From Hippasteria phrygiana (taxonomy: Eukaryota; Echinodermata; Asteroidea; Valvatida; Goniasteridae), in NCBI GenBank assembly GCA_037893225.1, contig JAZGUH010000197.1:1612001-1676000 (forward strand): a stretch of DNA of 64,000 nucleotides, read 5' to 3'. Under the pieces are notes generated by a model, which saw nothing but the letters and a program-made list of their open reading frames with translations, was not told the DNA's origin and did no database searches. Positions 1 through 8,631 of this stretch are shown here, in pieces (position 1 is the first letter of the stretch; each line of letters opens with the position of its first letter). The translations under genes and the position numbers were made by a program.

Positions 1-932
1 AAATGATTACTAGTTCGTAACGGTTTAACCAGTGCCATATTGGAAAATTCACGAGATGTTTTTGCCATAACTGTGACAGTAGACTCGGGAGGAATAAAGA
101 TGTTTGTGCTGGAGGCCACTCTAGCAAAGCCAATGGTCTCCTGCTGCATACACCCAACAATATTTTGCAAGGATAAAACAGACTTCAAAAATGTAGGTGA
201 AGAAAGATCATCTCCATCACACTCATTCATCAAATCAACCAAAGGTTGTAAAATGTTCATGCCAAGCAAGCCTGGAACTCGTCTTTTATGTTCTCGATGT
301 TCGTCGTCTACTGAATCTTTGACAATCAAAATGCCCATTTGTGGAATCTTTGTCCCTTCGTATTTAATGTCAGTCTCAATATATCTAATAATTAAGGAAT
401 TTCGATACCATTGGCAGCGGTTATTCTCAACCAAAGGGTGTAATTTTGAAGTCGAGTACCCAAAGGTTGAAACAATGAAAGGCAACATTCTTCTGTAAGG
501 GTGGACACCATAGAACCAGTGTCAACAAGACATGTGACATCTTTACCACCTATTTGCACACTGATTGTTGGGCATGTTCCAACAAAGTTATGTTTTCCAA
601 AATCTGAACTAATTGAGTCCACTCCATGCCTCCCCACCGATAGACCCGAAGCGATGGGAGGGTCTAGTTTTCCGATGAAGACTTCTCCCTTCTTTAGCTG
701 TTCAATAAGATCATGAGCCTCTTGAAGCTGGTGCTTGTGCTTGTAACATCTATCTTTAGTATGACATGTTCCTTTACAAAAATCACATTGCATCTTTGAC
801 CTCCTACCTTGGTATTGATTAGATTCTGTTTTCTTGATTCCTTGATCTTTGTTCAAAATGTTCTCGTGGACCAACTTGGTTACCTCATCAATCTGTTTTT
901 GTTGTTGTTGTTGCTTAACTATGTCAAATCAA
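1..932 (-). pseudogene. Zinc knuckle and retropepsin-like protease remnant (gag-pro junction)
   Basis: After a glutamine run (CAA repeats, 897-914) comes a CCHC zinc knuckle at 787-746 with spacing C-x2-C-x4-H-x4-C, which binds RNA in gag. About 75 codons on, the protease active site DTGS is encoded at 523-512, preceded by the hydrophobic strand CLV, as in retropepsins. The frame stops near 392 just after ANGIEIP. A neighbouring frame then carries on with typical retropepsin C-terminal features, including GLLGMN near 275, so a one-base-type indel has split the domain. The element runs off the left edge before any reverse transcriptase motif is reached. The call as Ty3/gypsy rests on domain order and motif style, not on an alignment. 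Confidence 0.8.
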
Positions 933-1693
933 CGTTTGCGTCTCAGATTTTGTGTTAGCTCTAGCTACTTCGATAGAGGCACTATGTATCCAAGAAGAAC
1001 TATCTGAAGGATCATCGGCCCAATCAATAGCCTCCGATCTCAAGTCAAAGAATTCAATATCGGGTGTGTCTTTCACTCTCTTTCTAAGGTGCTTTCTCAA
1101 AAGACTGTCGGAAACACCGTCAGCAAATTGGTCACACAAGATCTGTTGCTAATGAGTACCAAGATGGGGCGACTTCCGACTTGCTCTATCAAAAAGATCC
1201 AACAGAGCGTGTGAAAAGTCTTGAATATTCTCCCCTTCAAGTCTCGAATATTCTCCCCTTCTCTTTGCTTCCTCTCAAAAAACGATAGTTGAAACCTAAC
1301 AGAAGTCCCCTGATCTCCAAATACCTCTCTAAGAATACTAAATACATCATCAATAGATTTATGGGGTCTAAATTTGACTTCTTCTCTAGCAGGCCCAGAT
1401 AGGTGCTGAAATACAAAATCAACCTTATCGCTGTCTGATAAAGGGCGGGACCTGACAGTTGCCTTCACATCACAAATCCAGTCTTCTAATTTCAAGCTAG
1501 AATCAGTTGAACCAGAGAAAGATGCTAACTTTTTCTGACTTGGCATTAACAGAAATGAAGGAGTAGACTTCGATTTAGATTCAGTGGTCACAGCATTAAG
1601 TTGCTCCTCCAATTATCTTATCTGGCCTAATAAATCTTCATCAGACACCTTCTTAGCTACTGGGGACCAGACTGGCTTCCCTCCAGTGGCCAT
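924..1693 (-). pseudogene. gag polyprotein remnant (capsid region)
   Basis: The likely original start is the ATG at 1693-1691 (MATGGKPVW). The frame runs to a TAA at 1615-1613 and continues directly after it in the same frame (EEQLNAV), so this is a simple nonsense lesion. The next part has the look of a retrotransposon capsid: a tryptophan-containing start (LEDWICDVKA), then FVFQHLSGPAREEV, VFGDQ and the FFERKQREGENI region. A 23-bp direct duplication at 1216-1261 then throws the frame. Beyond it the gag-like sequence resumes, meets a TAG at 1151-1149, and goes on as CDQFADGVSDSLLRKHL and the acidic end near 924. In life the product would assemble the particle. Gag proteins of this class are related to the host genes Arc and PNMA, but the zinc knuckle and protease downstream make a transposon the simpler reading. 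Confidence 0.82.
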
Positions 1694-2444
1694 AATTAAA
1701 CTTTCCAGCTGGTCACAAGGAAAGAAAGTACATGTAAGTACATGTGACAATAAAACTAACGTACAGCACAATGCAAGCATTACCTCAGATTTCGCTTTCA
1801 TAGCTGACACGTAGCAATAAATATGATGTTACGCAAAGTAAACCTGCTGAAGTAGCAACCGGTGGTCCAGTAGAAATGGTGAGAAGTGTGGGGCGGAAGA
1901 GTAGCTGAGGCATGAGAAACAGGAACTGAAGCAGCCTGGCACGTACTTCCACCTGCAAATTAGGAAAAATGCTCAACACTACAACCAGATTAATATATAA
2001 TTAATCATATACCACAAGGGTGTTCAAATGTTCTACAAAATGATGATCTCGAAAGATCGATGATGCCTATGTCAAAATACATTAGAATTCACACAATTTG
2101 ACTAAACGATAGATGTACTTATAACGGTATTGGCTTTTGTTTTCCTCTCAGACTACATGGTATCAGTAAGCAGAGATTTGCCTGTATGAAGAGTAAACAA
2201 ATCCGAATATTAATACGATCTCTGAAAGGTCAAGGCTTTAAAATGGTTCCAAATAGGTTCTGCCTTATACCTTACGGATAATATTGTCCAAAATTTGTTT
2301 GAATGCTCTGCTAAGTCGTGCTCAGTGTTTAATATCTAAACACCTTTAACAGCTACTGACAGGTAAATGCACAATTACAGATCTAAACAGCTGTCATCAA
2401 TGCTGTCTAAATTTGGTACATTTTCAAAGTGAACAAAGAAAACA
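1694..2444. other. No gene recognised; probable 5' leader or flank of the gypsy remnant
   Basis: I see no coding signature, LTR pair or RNA gene here. The short open frames (up to 76 codons) have no recognisable content. The gypsy element's leader and 5' LTR should begin in this stretch, but only one LTR would be in the window, so it cannot be defined by comparison. Confidence 0.5.
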
Positions 2445-2517
2445 GGCCGGAGTGGGATTCAGACCTGCGACCTCCAGGTTGCCGTACCGGCACTCTACCA
2501 ACCAAGCTATCTTGCCC
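2445..2517 (-). mobile_element. tRNA-derived SINE head
   Basis: On the minus strand this 73-bp segment reads as a tRNA-like body. It has an A box (TAGCTTGGTTGGTAGAG, 2509-2493), an anticodon-arm-like region (GCCGGTACGGC) and a B box (GGTCTGAATCCC, 2465-2454) that differs from the consensus GGTTCGANTCC. The mutated B box, the weak acceptor pairing and the lack of a terminal CCA context make a functional tRNA unlikely. It is best read as the 5' head of a SINE transcribed leftwards by RNA polymerase III. The tRNA-unrelated body would lie at about 2300-2444, but I could not define its end. Confidence 0.75.
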
Positions 2518-2574
2518 TATGTTGGCGGTCTCCCAAATGGTCAGGATCTTTGTTTGGTTTGGTACAATTAGGTT

Positions 2575-3125
2575 TAATTAACCTACTTACGTAACTTGCT
2601 CGATCGGAATTCAACTGAGAAATTAATCCATGCCTTTGTTTCTTCTAAACTTGATTATTGCAATAGTTTGCTTTTTGGCCTTCCGGAGTCTGAATTGAGA
2701 AAATTACAGTTAATTCAAAATTCAGCTGCACGCCTTGTTACCAGAACGAAAAAATTTGAGCATATCACCCCAGTATTGAAAAGCTTACATTGGCTACCAG
2801 TAAATAAACGCTTGGAATTTAAAATTCTATGTCTTGTTTTCCTAATTGTAAATGGATTGGCACCAGCTTATTTGTGTGAGTTGCTAACACCTAAATTAAC
2901 TACACGTAGTTTGCGATCGACAACTTCAGGGGTGGTATGTCTATGGCAGCCACTTAGCACAACATGTTATTATGGTGATCGCTCTTTCACAATTTTTGCT
3001 CCACGATTGTGGAACAGGCTGCCAGTTGCATTACGTTCTGCTGATAGTGTTGATATTTTTAAAACCTCTTTGAAAACTTATCTTTTTAAACAGTATTTTT
3101 AACTATGTTTACTTAAACTTATTTG
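2575..3125 (+). mobile_element. 5'-truncated LINE, C-terminal part of the reverse transcriptase ORF
   Basis: An open frame of about 168 codons (2596-3102) matches the region following the catalytic palm in CR1/L2-like (Jockey-group) non-LTR retrotransposon reverse transcriptases. Landmarks are SSKLDYCNSLLFGLP, LQLIQNSAARLVTR, HITPVLKSLHWLPV, FKILCLVF, NGLAPAYL and, near the end, FAPRLWNRLPVALR. The endonuclease and the YxDD catalytic motif are absent; they would lie upstream and were lost by the 5' truncation usual for LINE copies. The frame ends in a normal stop at 3100-3102. The 3' untranslated region is interrupted at 3133 by a hAT insertion and resumes at 5417. Confidence 0.9.
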
Positions 3126-3133
3126 GTTTTTAA

Positions 3134-3149
3134 TAAGGTTCAACCGATG
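3134..3149 (+). repeat. Left terminal inverted repeat of the hAT element
   Basis: Sixteen bases starting TAAGG, immediately right of the GTTTTTAA duplication at 3126-3133. It pairs with 5401-5416 in inverted orientation with one mismatch at position 8. Confidence 0.88.
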
Positions 3150-3242
3150 TTGGATTTGCCTGCCGATCCGATGGCTGATGTTTTATTTGGAACATCGGCC
3201 GATGTCCGATCCGATCCGATGTTTTTAATCGACATAAACAAT
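3150..3242. repeat. Left subterminal repeat cluster of the hAT element
   Basis: Repeated CCGATCCGATG, CCGATGTCCGATCCG and AACATCGGC motifs in both orientations. The same motif family recurs at 5285-5400 beside the right end, as expected for transposase-binding subterminal repeats. Confidence 0.75.
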
Positions 3243-3266
3243 GCCCATAAAAACGTCAACAAATTG

Positions 3267-3463
3267 TGCTGCGCTATCGGTAGATCGTGACGCTATGGAC
3301 CGATCGCGCTGCCACCAGTCGAACACATTTTCTTTCTAATTCACGGCTCTAAAAGATTTTCTTTTTAAAGGTAAGTAAAGTCCAAGATATCCGTCAGAAT
3401 CGACTGATAGCACAGCACGATCGACCGATCGCGCACATCGACCGATTGCGCCCAACCAACAGT
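3267..3463. repeat. Internal inverted-repeat block of the hAT element
   Basis: The block begins GCGCTATCGGTAGATCGTG and ends with CGATTGCGCCCAAC. Two edges share inverted GCTATCrGT-type motifs around a centre that includes the ACACATTTTCTTTCTAATTC segment. A related block at 7769-7895 carries the centre in the opposite orientation relative to the conserved right flank. Confidence 0.65.
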
Positions 3464-3890
3464 GACATACCCAAGACAAACCACGACTCCCTTTTTCTAT
3501 ATCCTTCCTCCATGCCTTAACACAGTAATAAATTGGGCCAAACAAAAAAATGCCTTCAGTTCGGGTCACCCTATTTTCGAAAGCCATAAAATGTTATTAG
3601 GTAGAGGAAGACAAAATAATTCTACGATCATAATAGTAGGAATTGCCGACCGGGCATCTGGAATTCCCATACAGTATAGTAGCGGTACTTGCCTACATGG
3701 ACATGTGAAACTACAATGTATGCGTAACTCAAAGATCGTGTACATCTTGTCGATGTTCGGCCGGGAGTACGTGCGCATGCGGAAAAATAAATACATTGTA
3801 CGGGCTCGATCATGGGAAAAAAATATCATCTACGCCTGCACATTGCACAGAGCGGGTCCGTTGTTGGGGGTGTTTATTCATGCAACACCA

Positions 3891-3924
3891 TGCTTTGACG
3901 CGCATGCTTTGACGCGCATGCTTT
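3891..3924 (+). repeat. Short tandem repeat, 14-bp unit x 2.4
   Basis: TGCTTTGACGCGCA is present twice in a row and then again partially (TGCTTT), inside the hAT element. No function is suggested. Confidence 0.75.
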
Positions 3925-5284
3925 GGAGGCAACAAATTACTAAAAGATTCTAGAACTTCGTAGGCCCACTCGACAAGATTTGTTCATAAAATCCCGGCGA
4001 AAACCAACAAAGAATCGGACCAACAAGGATAGTCAAAATCAGGATGTGTTTTAATCAAAACTTTCGACAAATTGCGACAAGAAGTGGACGAGTGGTTGAG
4101 TGATGTGCGTGATAAACGGCTGTGTGGATAATTCCACGTGTCGCCAACGTGTTACGGTGACGCACCGTGCATGGAGCTGTCAGTTGGCCGGGCACGCCCG
4201 CGCGTTGTACGGCATGGACTGCTTTCGTATCGCGGCACTCTGTGCGTGCAGTTTGTGATATGGTGATCGCAGTTTCATATTTATTTTGTTTAGTTTATTG
4301 CTTTTGCTGATTAATAGGCTATCAATCATGTATCTACATGTATCTACATGTATCTTTGTTCTGAATAAAAAGGTCGATTATTCACAACACGAGAGTTTTG
4401 GCATAACCATACAAGTTTACAGTTTTAAAGAAATAGGAAGGAAGCTGATTATTTTTACAATACGTAAATTTTATTTTCCACTTTGCAATGCTCGTATCAC
4501 ATAAAATTCATCAGGCATATGTCTCACAAAGCATCTCAAAATGTGTACATGTACTTCGTTTCGGGACCCCTCTAACACAGGTATTGCGTTAATTATTCTC
4601 ACCTTTAGCATGGAGGTAGAAAATTAACATGTTATGCCTACCAACCGACCCTATTAAATTCTATTTTAACACTGCTGGTTGTTGGATAGAAGTTGAAATG
4701 GAGAACAAATTAGGACAATGGGCAAAACTAATCCAGGCATGTATTTACATGTACGTAGAAAAATCTGCGGTCGTAAAAATACGACGCCGAACTCGCAGTG
4801 ATTTCAATTCAATTCAAGCTTCAGTCCAGCAAAATTGGCACACGTGAAGGGAATTCCCCATTAGGGCGTCTATGCTGGTCGTTTTTCCAGGGTAATTTTG
4901 TATTCACGCTGTATATAACATTACACGGTGCACACATATCGCCAATGCTGTGCATGCAAGAGACATGTGATCGGCTGAACTAAAGTCCACAACGCGTCGT
5001 GGCTTCACACAGTGTAGTTCCCCAACTCTGTTCATGACGTTCAGTAGACCAGTACAGTCATGCACTGACTGCTAGCTCCGTTGTCTTCGGGCACTGAGTT
5101 TTCACGCATGCGGTGCAGATAGCGCAGATCGCATAGACGCGGAGCTCGGAGATATTTACACCGGTATGATAATACATCACAGCATAAAACTGTTCATTTT
5201 TCACACACAAAATAGAACATCGTTTTTACTCACGCTCTAATAGAAAAACATGATATTTGTGTATGATAAAATTGAGTGTAAAGT

Positions 5285-5416
5285 TTGCTAATTGACATTG
5301 CCGAACATCGGTTCGTCATCGGTTAAACCTTACAAATTTTGCCGATCCGATGTTTTGCCGATATTGCCAAACATCGGCCCGATCCGATGTCCGATCCGAT
5401 CATCGGTTAAACCTTA
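5285..5416. repeat. Right subterminal repeats and terminal inverted repeat of the hAT element
   Basis: The stretch contains CATCGGTTAAACCTTA twice (first near 5319-5334, then as the true end at 5401-5416). Between them are GCCGATCCGATG, CCGATGTCCGATCCG and related motifs mirroring the left end. The inner copy of the terminal sequence could act as an alternative end. Confidence 0.78.
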
Positions 5417-5534
5417 GTTTTTAATTACATGTAGTTGGTTTATACTTATTTATAATAATTGTACAGCGCTTTGAGATGTCATTGTGACATGGAAAGCGTT
5501 TTTTAAATAATCTTTATTATTATTATTATTATTA
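5417..5534 (+). mobile_element. LINE 3' end, resumed after the hAT insertion, with TTA-repeat tail
   Basis: The segment continues the LINE 3' untranslated region from 3125. It contains a GTACAGCGCTTTGAGA box followed by GGAAAGCG, the style of terminal hairpin region common at CR1/L2-type LINE 3' ends. It finishes in a (TTA)n tail at about 5514-5534. Microsatellite-like tails instead of poly(A) are typical of that LINE group. Confidence 0.82.
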
Positions 5535-7164
5535 ACACTGCTGAATCCATCAACATCAATACAAATTTCAACACCCAGGGGGGTTATGGTTAAAGCAATA
5601 CAATCTTGTGCCTAATGTCCAAACCTAATTAAAAATGTTCGAACAGTTGTGTTATTATGTAAATCATGTCACCTAGCAAGTAGCAATGCACTCCAGGACA
5701 GATGTCGTCACTGGGCAAGTCAGGTGTCTTGAGCTAGACGGTAGCATACGGTAGAGCAGAGGGATGTCTTACCCAGAACCGTGGTCCCAGAAGCTTGTCC
5801 TCACAAACAGTAGCTCAGTTGAAATTGCTGTCAACACGCTGCCTTTGATGTACTTTGATGTTTGCCAACCAATTAAAATTTAGTTTTTTTTTAAATTGCC
5901 ACAAATCCAACTGCCTCTGACGGTTATTTTTGAAATCCTGCCGACTACGCCATTTTTGTAACCAATGGTAAGGGGGTTCTTGGCAGGGACTGGACAATGT
6001 ATTGAAACAAGGTAGTTGTATTTAGAGTTCAGCTCAAATATTTTATTGATTTGGCTGTACAATGTACATGTACATGTACAAAAGTTCAATAATTATACAG
6101 GCACTTATACAAAGCCCGACAAAAACGACAGCCAGTTTACTCAGTCAATCACTGACCTGCAATTAATAGATAAAATAATTTAGAGAAACATTTCCAATTT
6201 GAAATATATGTAAATACATGTACATGTATATATATGCACATTCAAAATAAATCAATATGTGTATCTTCAACTCACTATTTCCAATTGAGTCATTTTTCAA
6301 TTCTTCATTCTACAGCAGGAAATATTGGTCAGTTCTGTATAAAAAATACACAGCTGAGAATAAATGCAAATCTCAACATGACTGTAGTCATTAGTTAGGG
6401 AAGCATACCAACGTCTTACAATAATGCGTTCAACACGATTTTTTTACATGTACATGTATGCATAGTGCAAATTGTTACAAATTGTTGCAACACATTTCAG
6501 GCTGCACTGGTAATATACAACATGTACATGTACACATGTATACAGAATTGTGTTCCAGTTAAAGAACTACTTTATCAACCCTGCTTCAGATTACGTTCAG
6601 TATATTTCCAAAGAGTCAATTTCAAAGAGATATTTCCAAAAGTAAATTCCAAAATAATATATTTGGTTTCATCCTTGGCGGATTCTAATATGTGTATCTA
6701 ATGTAAGAAATACAACCTCAGTCTTTCTTATAAAATGACAACAAATAATGTAATCAAAATTCCAGAAAATGCCATAGAGATAACTTACCAGTTGCCGCAG
6801 CTCCTGCTCTCATGCCCCTTGCCAAAGATGTTTATTGAACTCTGTGTATATACATGTAACATAACAGGATCACGGACAAGGACGGATACAGAGAACAAGA
6901 TTTAATATGGCAAAAGCTCAAAATGCTGGCAAAAGCTCATGTAGGTGTTTTCTGTTGAATGTCAGATTTCGGAATGACCACTATAAGTTAGCTATCTCAA
7001 CAAGTTAACTACAAAAAAATGCTAAGAATGTTGATATTTCACAACAATCATGTCCGTTTTTTAGATCGCGTTCTGCAAATTCGCGTGTTACTGCTTATTT
7101 ACAACCTGAACAGAGGGCGCTATTTTATGTTAAATAGGTGCCTGGCAGCGCATCGCAGTCTGGC
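5535..7164. other. Non-coding stretch with ACATGT microsatellites
   Basis: No gene, exon or mobile-element terminus was recognised. Short runs of alternating ACATGT/TGTACA occur at about 6063-6080, 6215-6236, 6446-6460 and 6520-6542. They are self-complementary and would be prone to cruciform formation and length variation. The small open frames have no recognisable content. Confidence 0.6.
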
Positions 7165-7188
7165 TGGTCTTGGTCTTGGTCTTGGTCT
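7165..7188 (+). repeat. (TGGTCT)4 simple repeat
   Basis: Four perfect TGGTCT units are followed by TCTCG. About 45 bp further on, CGAGACC occurs twice, so the region can fold back imperfectly (7165-7241). Confidence 0.8.
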
Positions 7189-7768
7189 CGCACCTGCTGT
7201 TCTCGGAATTTTGGAACGAGACCACCACGAGACCAATTTAGAAATGCACTTTGCACCTTCTCGTACCTGAACAAATCTTGCAGTTGCCTAACGAAATTGA
7301 AATCCCGCGAGAACACATACCGCCGTTAACGTTCCATTCCCAAACATTCTTCATCATTCTACTGAAATGACATACCTGACTAGTACGTTCGATTTGGCTA
7401 TGGCTGGCTTTGACAAGCGACCATACAAAATTACCTCGTGCGTTTGTGTGATCATGCATAGGCATACATGGATGACTGGCCGTAGCCACATGTATTGCCA
7501 CTGGTTACCCAAAAGACCAGTATTGATTGCATGATTGGTTGGCAGGGCACCCGTTCCCCGTAGTCACATATTGCGTGGTCCGGTAACTAGACGCGTGTCG
7601 TATGCACTGTTGGTCGATCTCGAACTTGACTAGCAAGGCACCATTCTAGGATAGTGTACGTACATTGATGTGTGGAAAGCGTGCGTGTGTCTGATTGTCG
7701 CTTTTTTCTACATGTACATAGTTCATCGATACACACATACATGACATACAGTTGAATCATACAGCGCT
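7189..7768. other. No feature recognised
   Basis: Neither strand shows coding signatures, repeats with defined ends or RNA genes. Open frames are at most 87 codons and unrecognised. Confidence 0.5.
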
Positions 7769-7895
7769 ATCAGTCGATTCTGACGTGAATTAGAAAGAAG
7801 ATGTGTTCGTCTGGTGGCAGCGCGATGCCCAAAGCGTCACGATCGACCGATAGCGCAGCATGATCGACCTATTGCGCACATCAACCGATTGCGCC
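7769..7895. repeat. Diverged, internally inverted copy of the hAT internal block
   Basis: The right third (GCGCAGCATGATCGACC to CGATTGCGCCCAAC) matches 3413-3463 directly. The left part (GAATTAGAAAGAAGATGTG and GGTGGCAGCGCGAT) matches 3287-3345 only as the reverse complement. The piece between the inverted motifs GCTATCAGTCGAT and ATCGACCGATAGC is thus flipped between the two copies. No hAT termini are visible around this copy. Confidence 0.68.
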
Positions 7896-8591
7896 CAACA
7901 CATACAATAGAGCGTGTAAGTTGACCCCGAGAACGTACGAGAGTTTACGAGAAACCAAACTTCCGGGCACCTCGAATGGGAGCTTCAATGTGTAAAGCGA
8001 GTACATGTACATGTAGTTTTCTTGAAATAATTAGTTTTGACGCTGTTCTTTTTACTGAAAGGTACATGTACAATGTTTTATGTTCAATTAAGAATTTCTG
8101 TAACTGATAATTCTATAATCTTAAAAGCCAATTTTCACAAATTTTGAAGAATCTAGTTGGGAGCTTATGCATATATATTCATTACATGAATTTTCTGGAT
8201 GTGGGATAGTCCCAGTGACTAGATATTCATTTGTGAAGTTTACTATGCAAATTTGGAAAGTTCAGTCGCGTATTACAAACAACAACTAAAAGGGCGCCCT
8301 CTGTTGCTTTGTACATGTGTACATGTATGTTTTAAAAAAATCAGTACTCATTACAATGTCAGTATTCATTCGCCCTGAAAGAAAAGTATAACATATTCCA
8401 TGCCAACCACACGTGGCATCTGGAGAGTACATTTATCCAGCGGGCACTGGGTAACGGAGAAATCAAAATATTGCACAAATCCAGCCACGTGGTGCTCGAC
8501 TACCAGCATTTCAGTCATCCTGAATGTTTCATTAAAAATATTTAAAATCGTCTGTCTCAAAAGGGGAACAAGGGAAATACAAAAGATACTA
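7896..8591. other. No feature recognised
   Basis: The stretch contains short ACATGTAC runs (near 8007-8016 and 8313-8326). Part of a 113-codon minus-strand open frame (8366-8707) also falls here; it has no recognisable domain, no splice context I can defend and no coding-like composition. Confidence 0.45.
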
Positions 8592-8631
8592 GGGTACCAG
8601 CGTGTCCGTACTGTTACACACGCTGGTACCC
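8592..8631. repeat. Perfect 14-bp hairpin
   Basis: GGGTACCAGCGTGT (8592-8605) is exactly complementary to ACACGCTGGTACCC (8618-8631), with a 12-nt loop. There is no T-run after it to suggest a terminator. It may be a small foldback or a rearranged palindrome. Confidence 0.85.

Larger units (their letters stand above)
1..1693 (-). mobile_element. Degenerate Ty3/gypsy-type LTR retrotransposon, gag-protease part
   Basis: Read on the minus strand, this stretch gives, in order, a retroviral-type gag, a CCHC zinc knuckle and an aspartic protease with a DTGS active site. That is the gag-pro order of Ty3/gypsy elements. Reverse transcriptase, RNase H and integrase would lie to the left of base 1. 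The reading frame is broken at least five times: a stop at 1615-1613, a 23-bp tandem duplication at 1216-1261, a TAG at 1151-1149, a frame change near 925-935 and another near 390-395. It is therefore a dead copy. I could not identify the 5' LTR or primer-binding site to the right of 1693. Confidence 0.85.
3134..5416. mobile_element. Non-autonomous hAT transposon inserted in the LINE 3' UTR
   Basis: This 2,283-bp element is bounded by 16-bp terminal inverted repeats with one mismatch (left TAAGGTTCAACCGATG; right, reverse-complemented, TAAGGTTTAACCGATG). It is flanked by a perfect 8-bp direct duplication, GTTTTTAA, at 3126-3133 and 5417-5424. The termini fit the hAT pattern YARNG and the duplication fits the hAT target pattern nTnnnnAn. 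Both ends carry several copies of CCGATCCGATG-like subterminal repeats, the usual binding sites for a hAT transposase. No transposase-like open frame is present (longest 163 codons, unrecognised), so it must have been moved in trans. Removing it rejoins the LINE tail exactly, which confirms the boundaries. Confidence 0.9.

Noticed and set aside
3462..3953. 163-codon open frame in the hAT element as a transposase
   Set aside because: It lacks the hAT dimerisation region, BED finger and catalytic landmarks, and spans the 14-bp tandem repeat. The element is non-autonomous.
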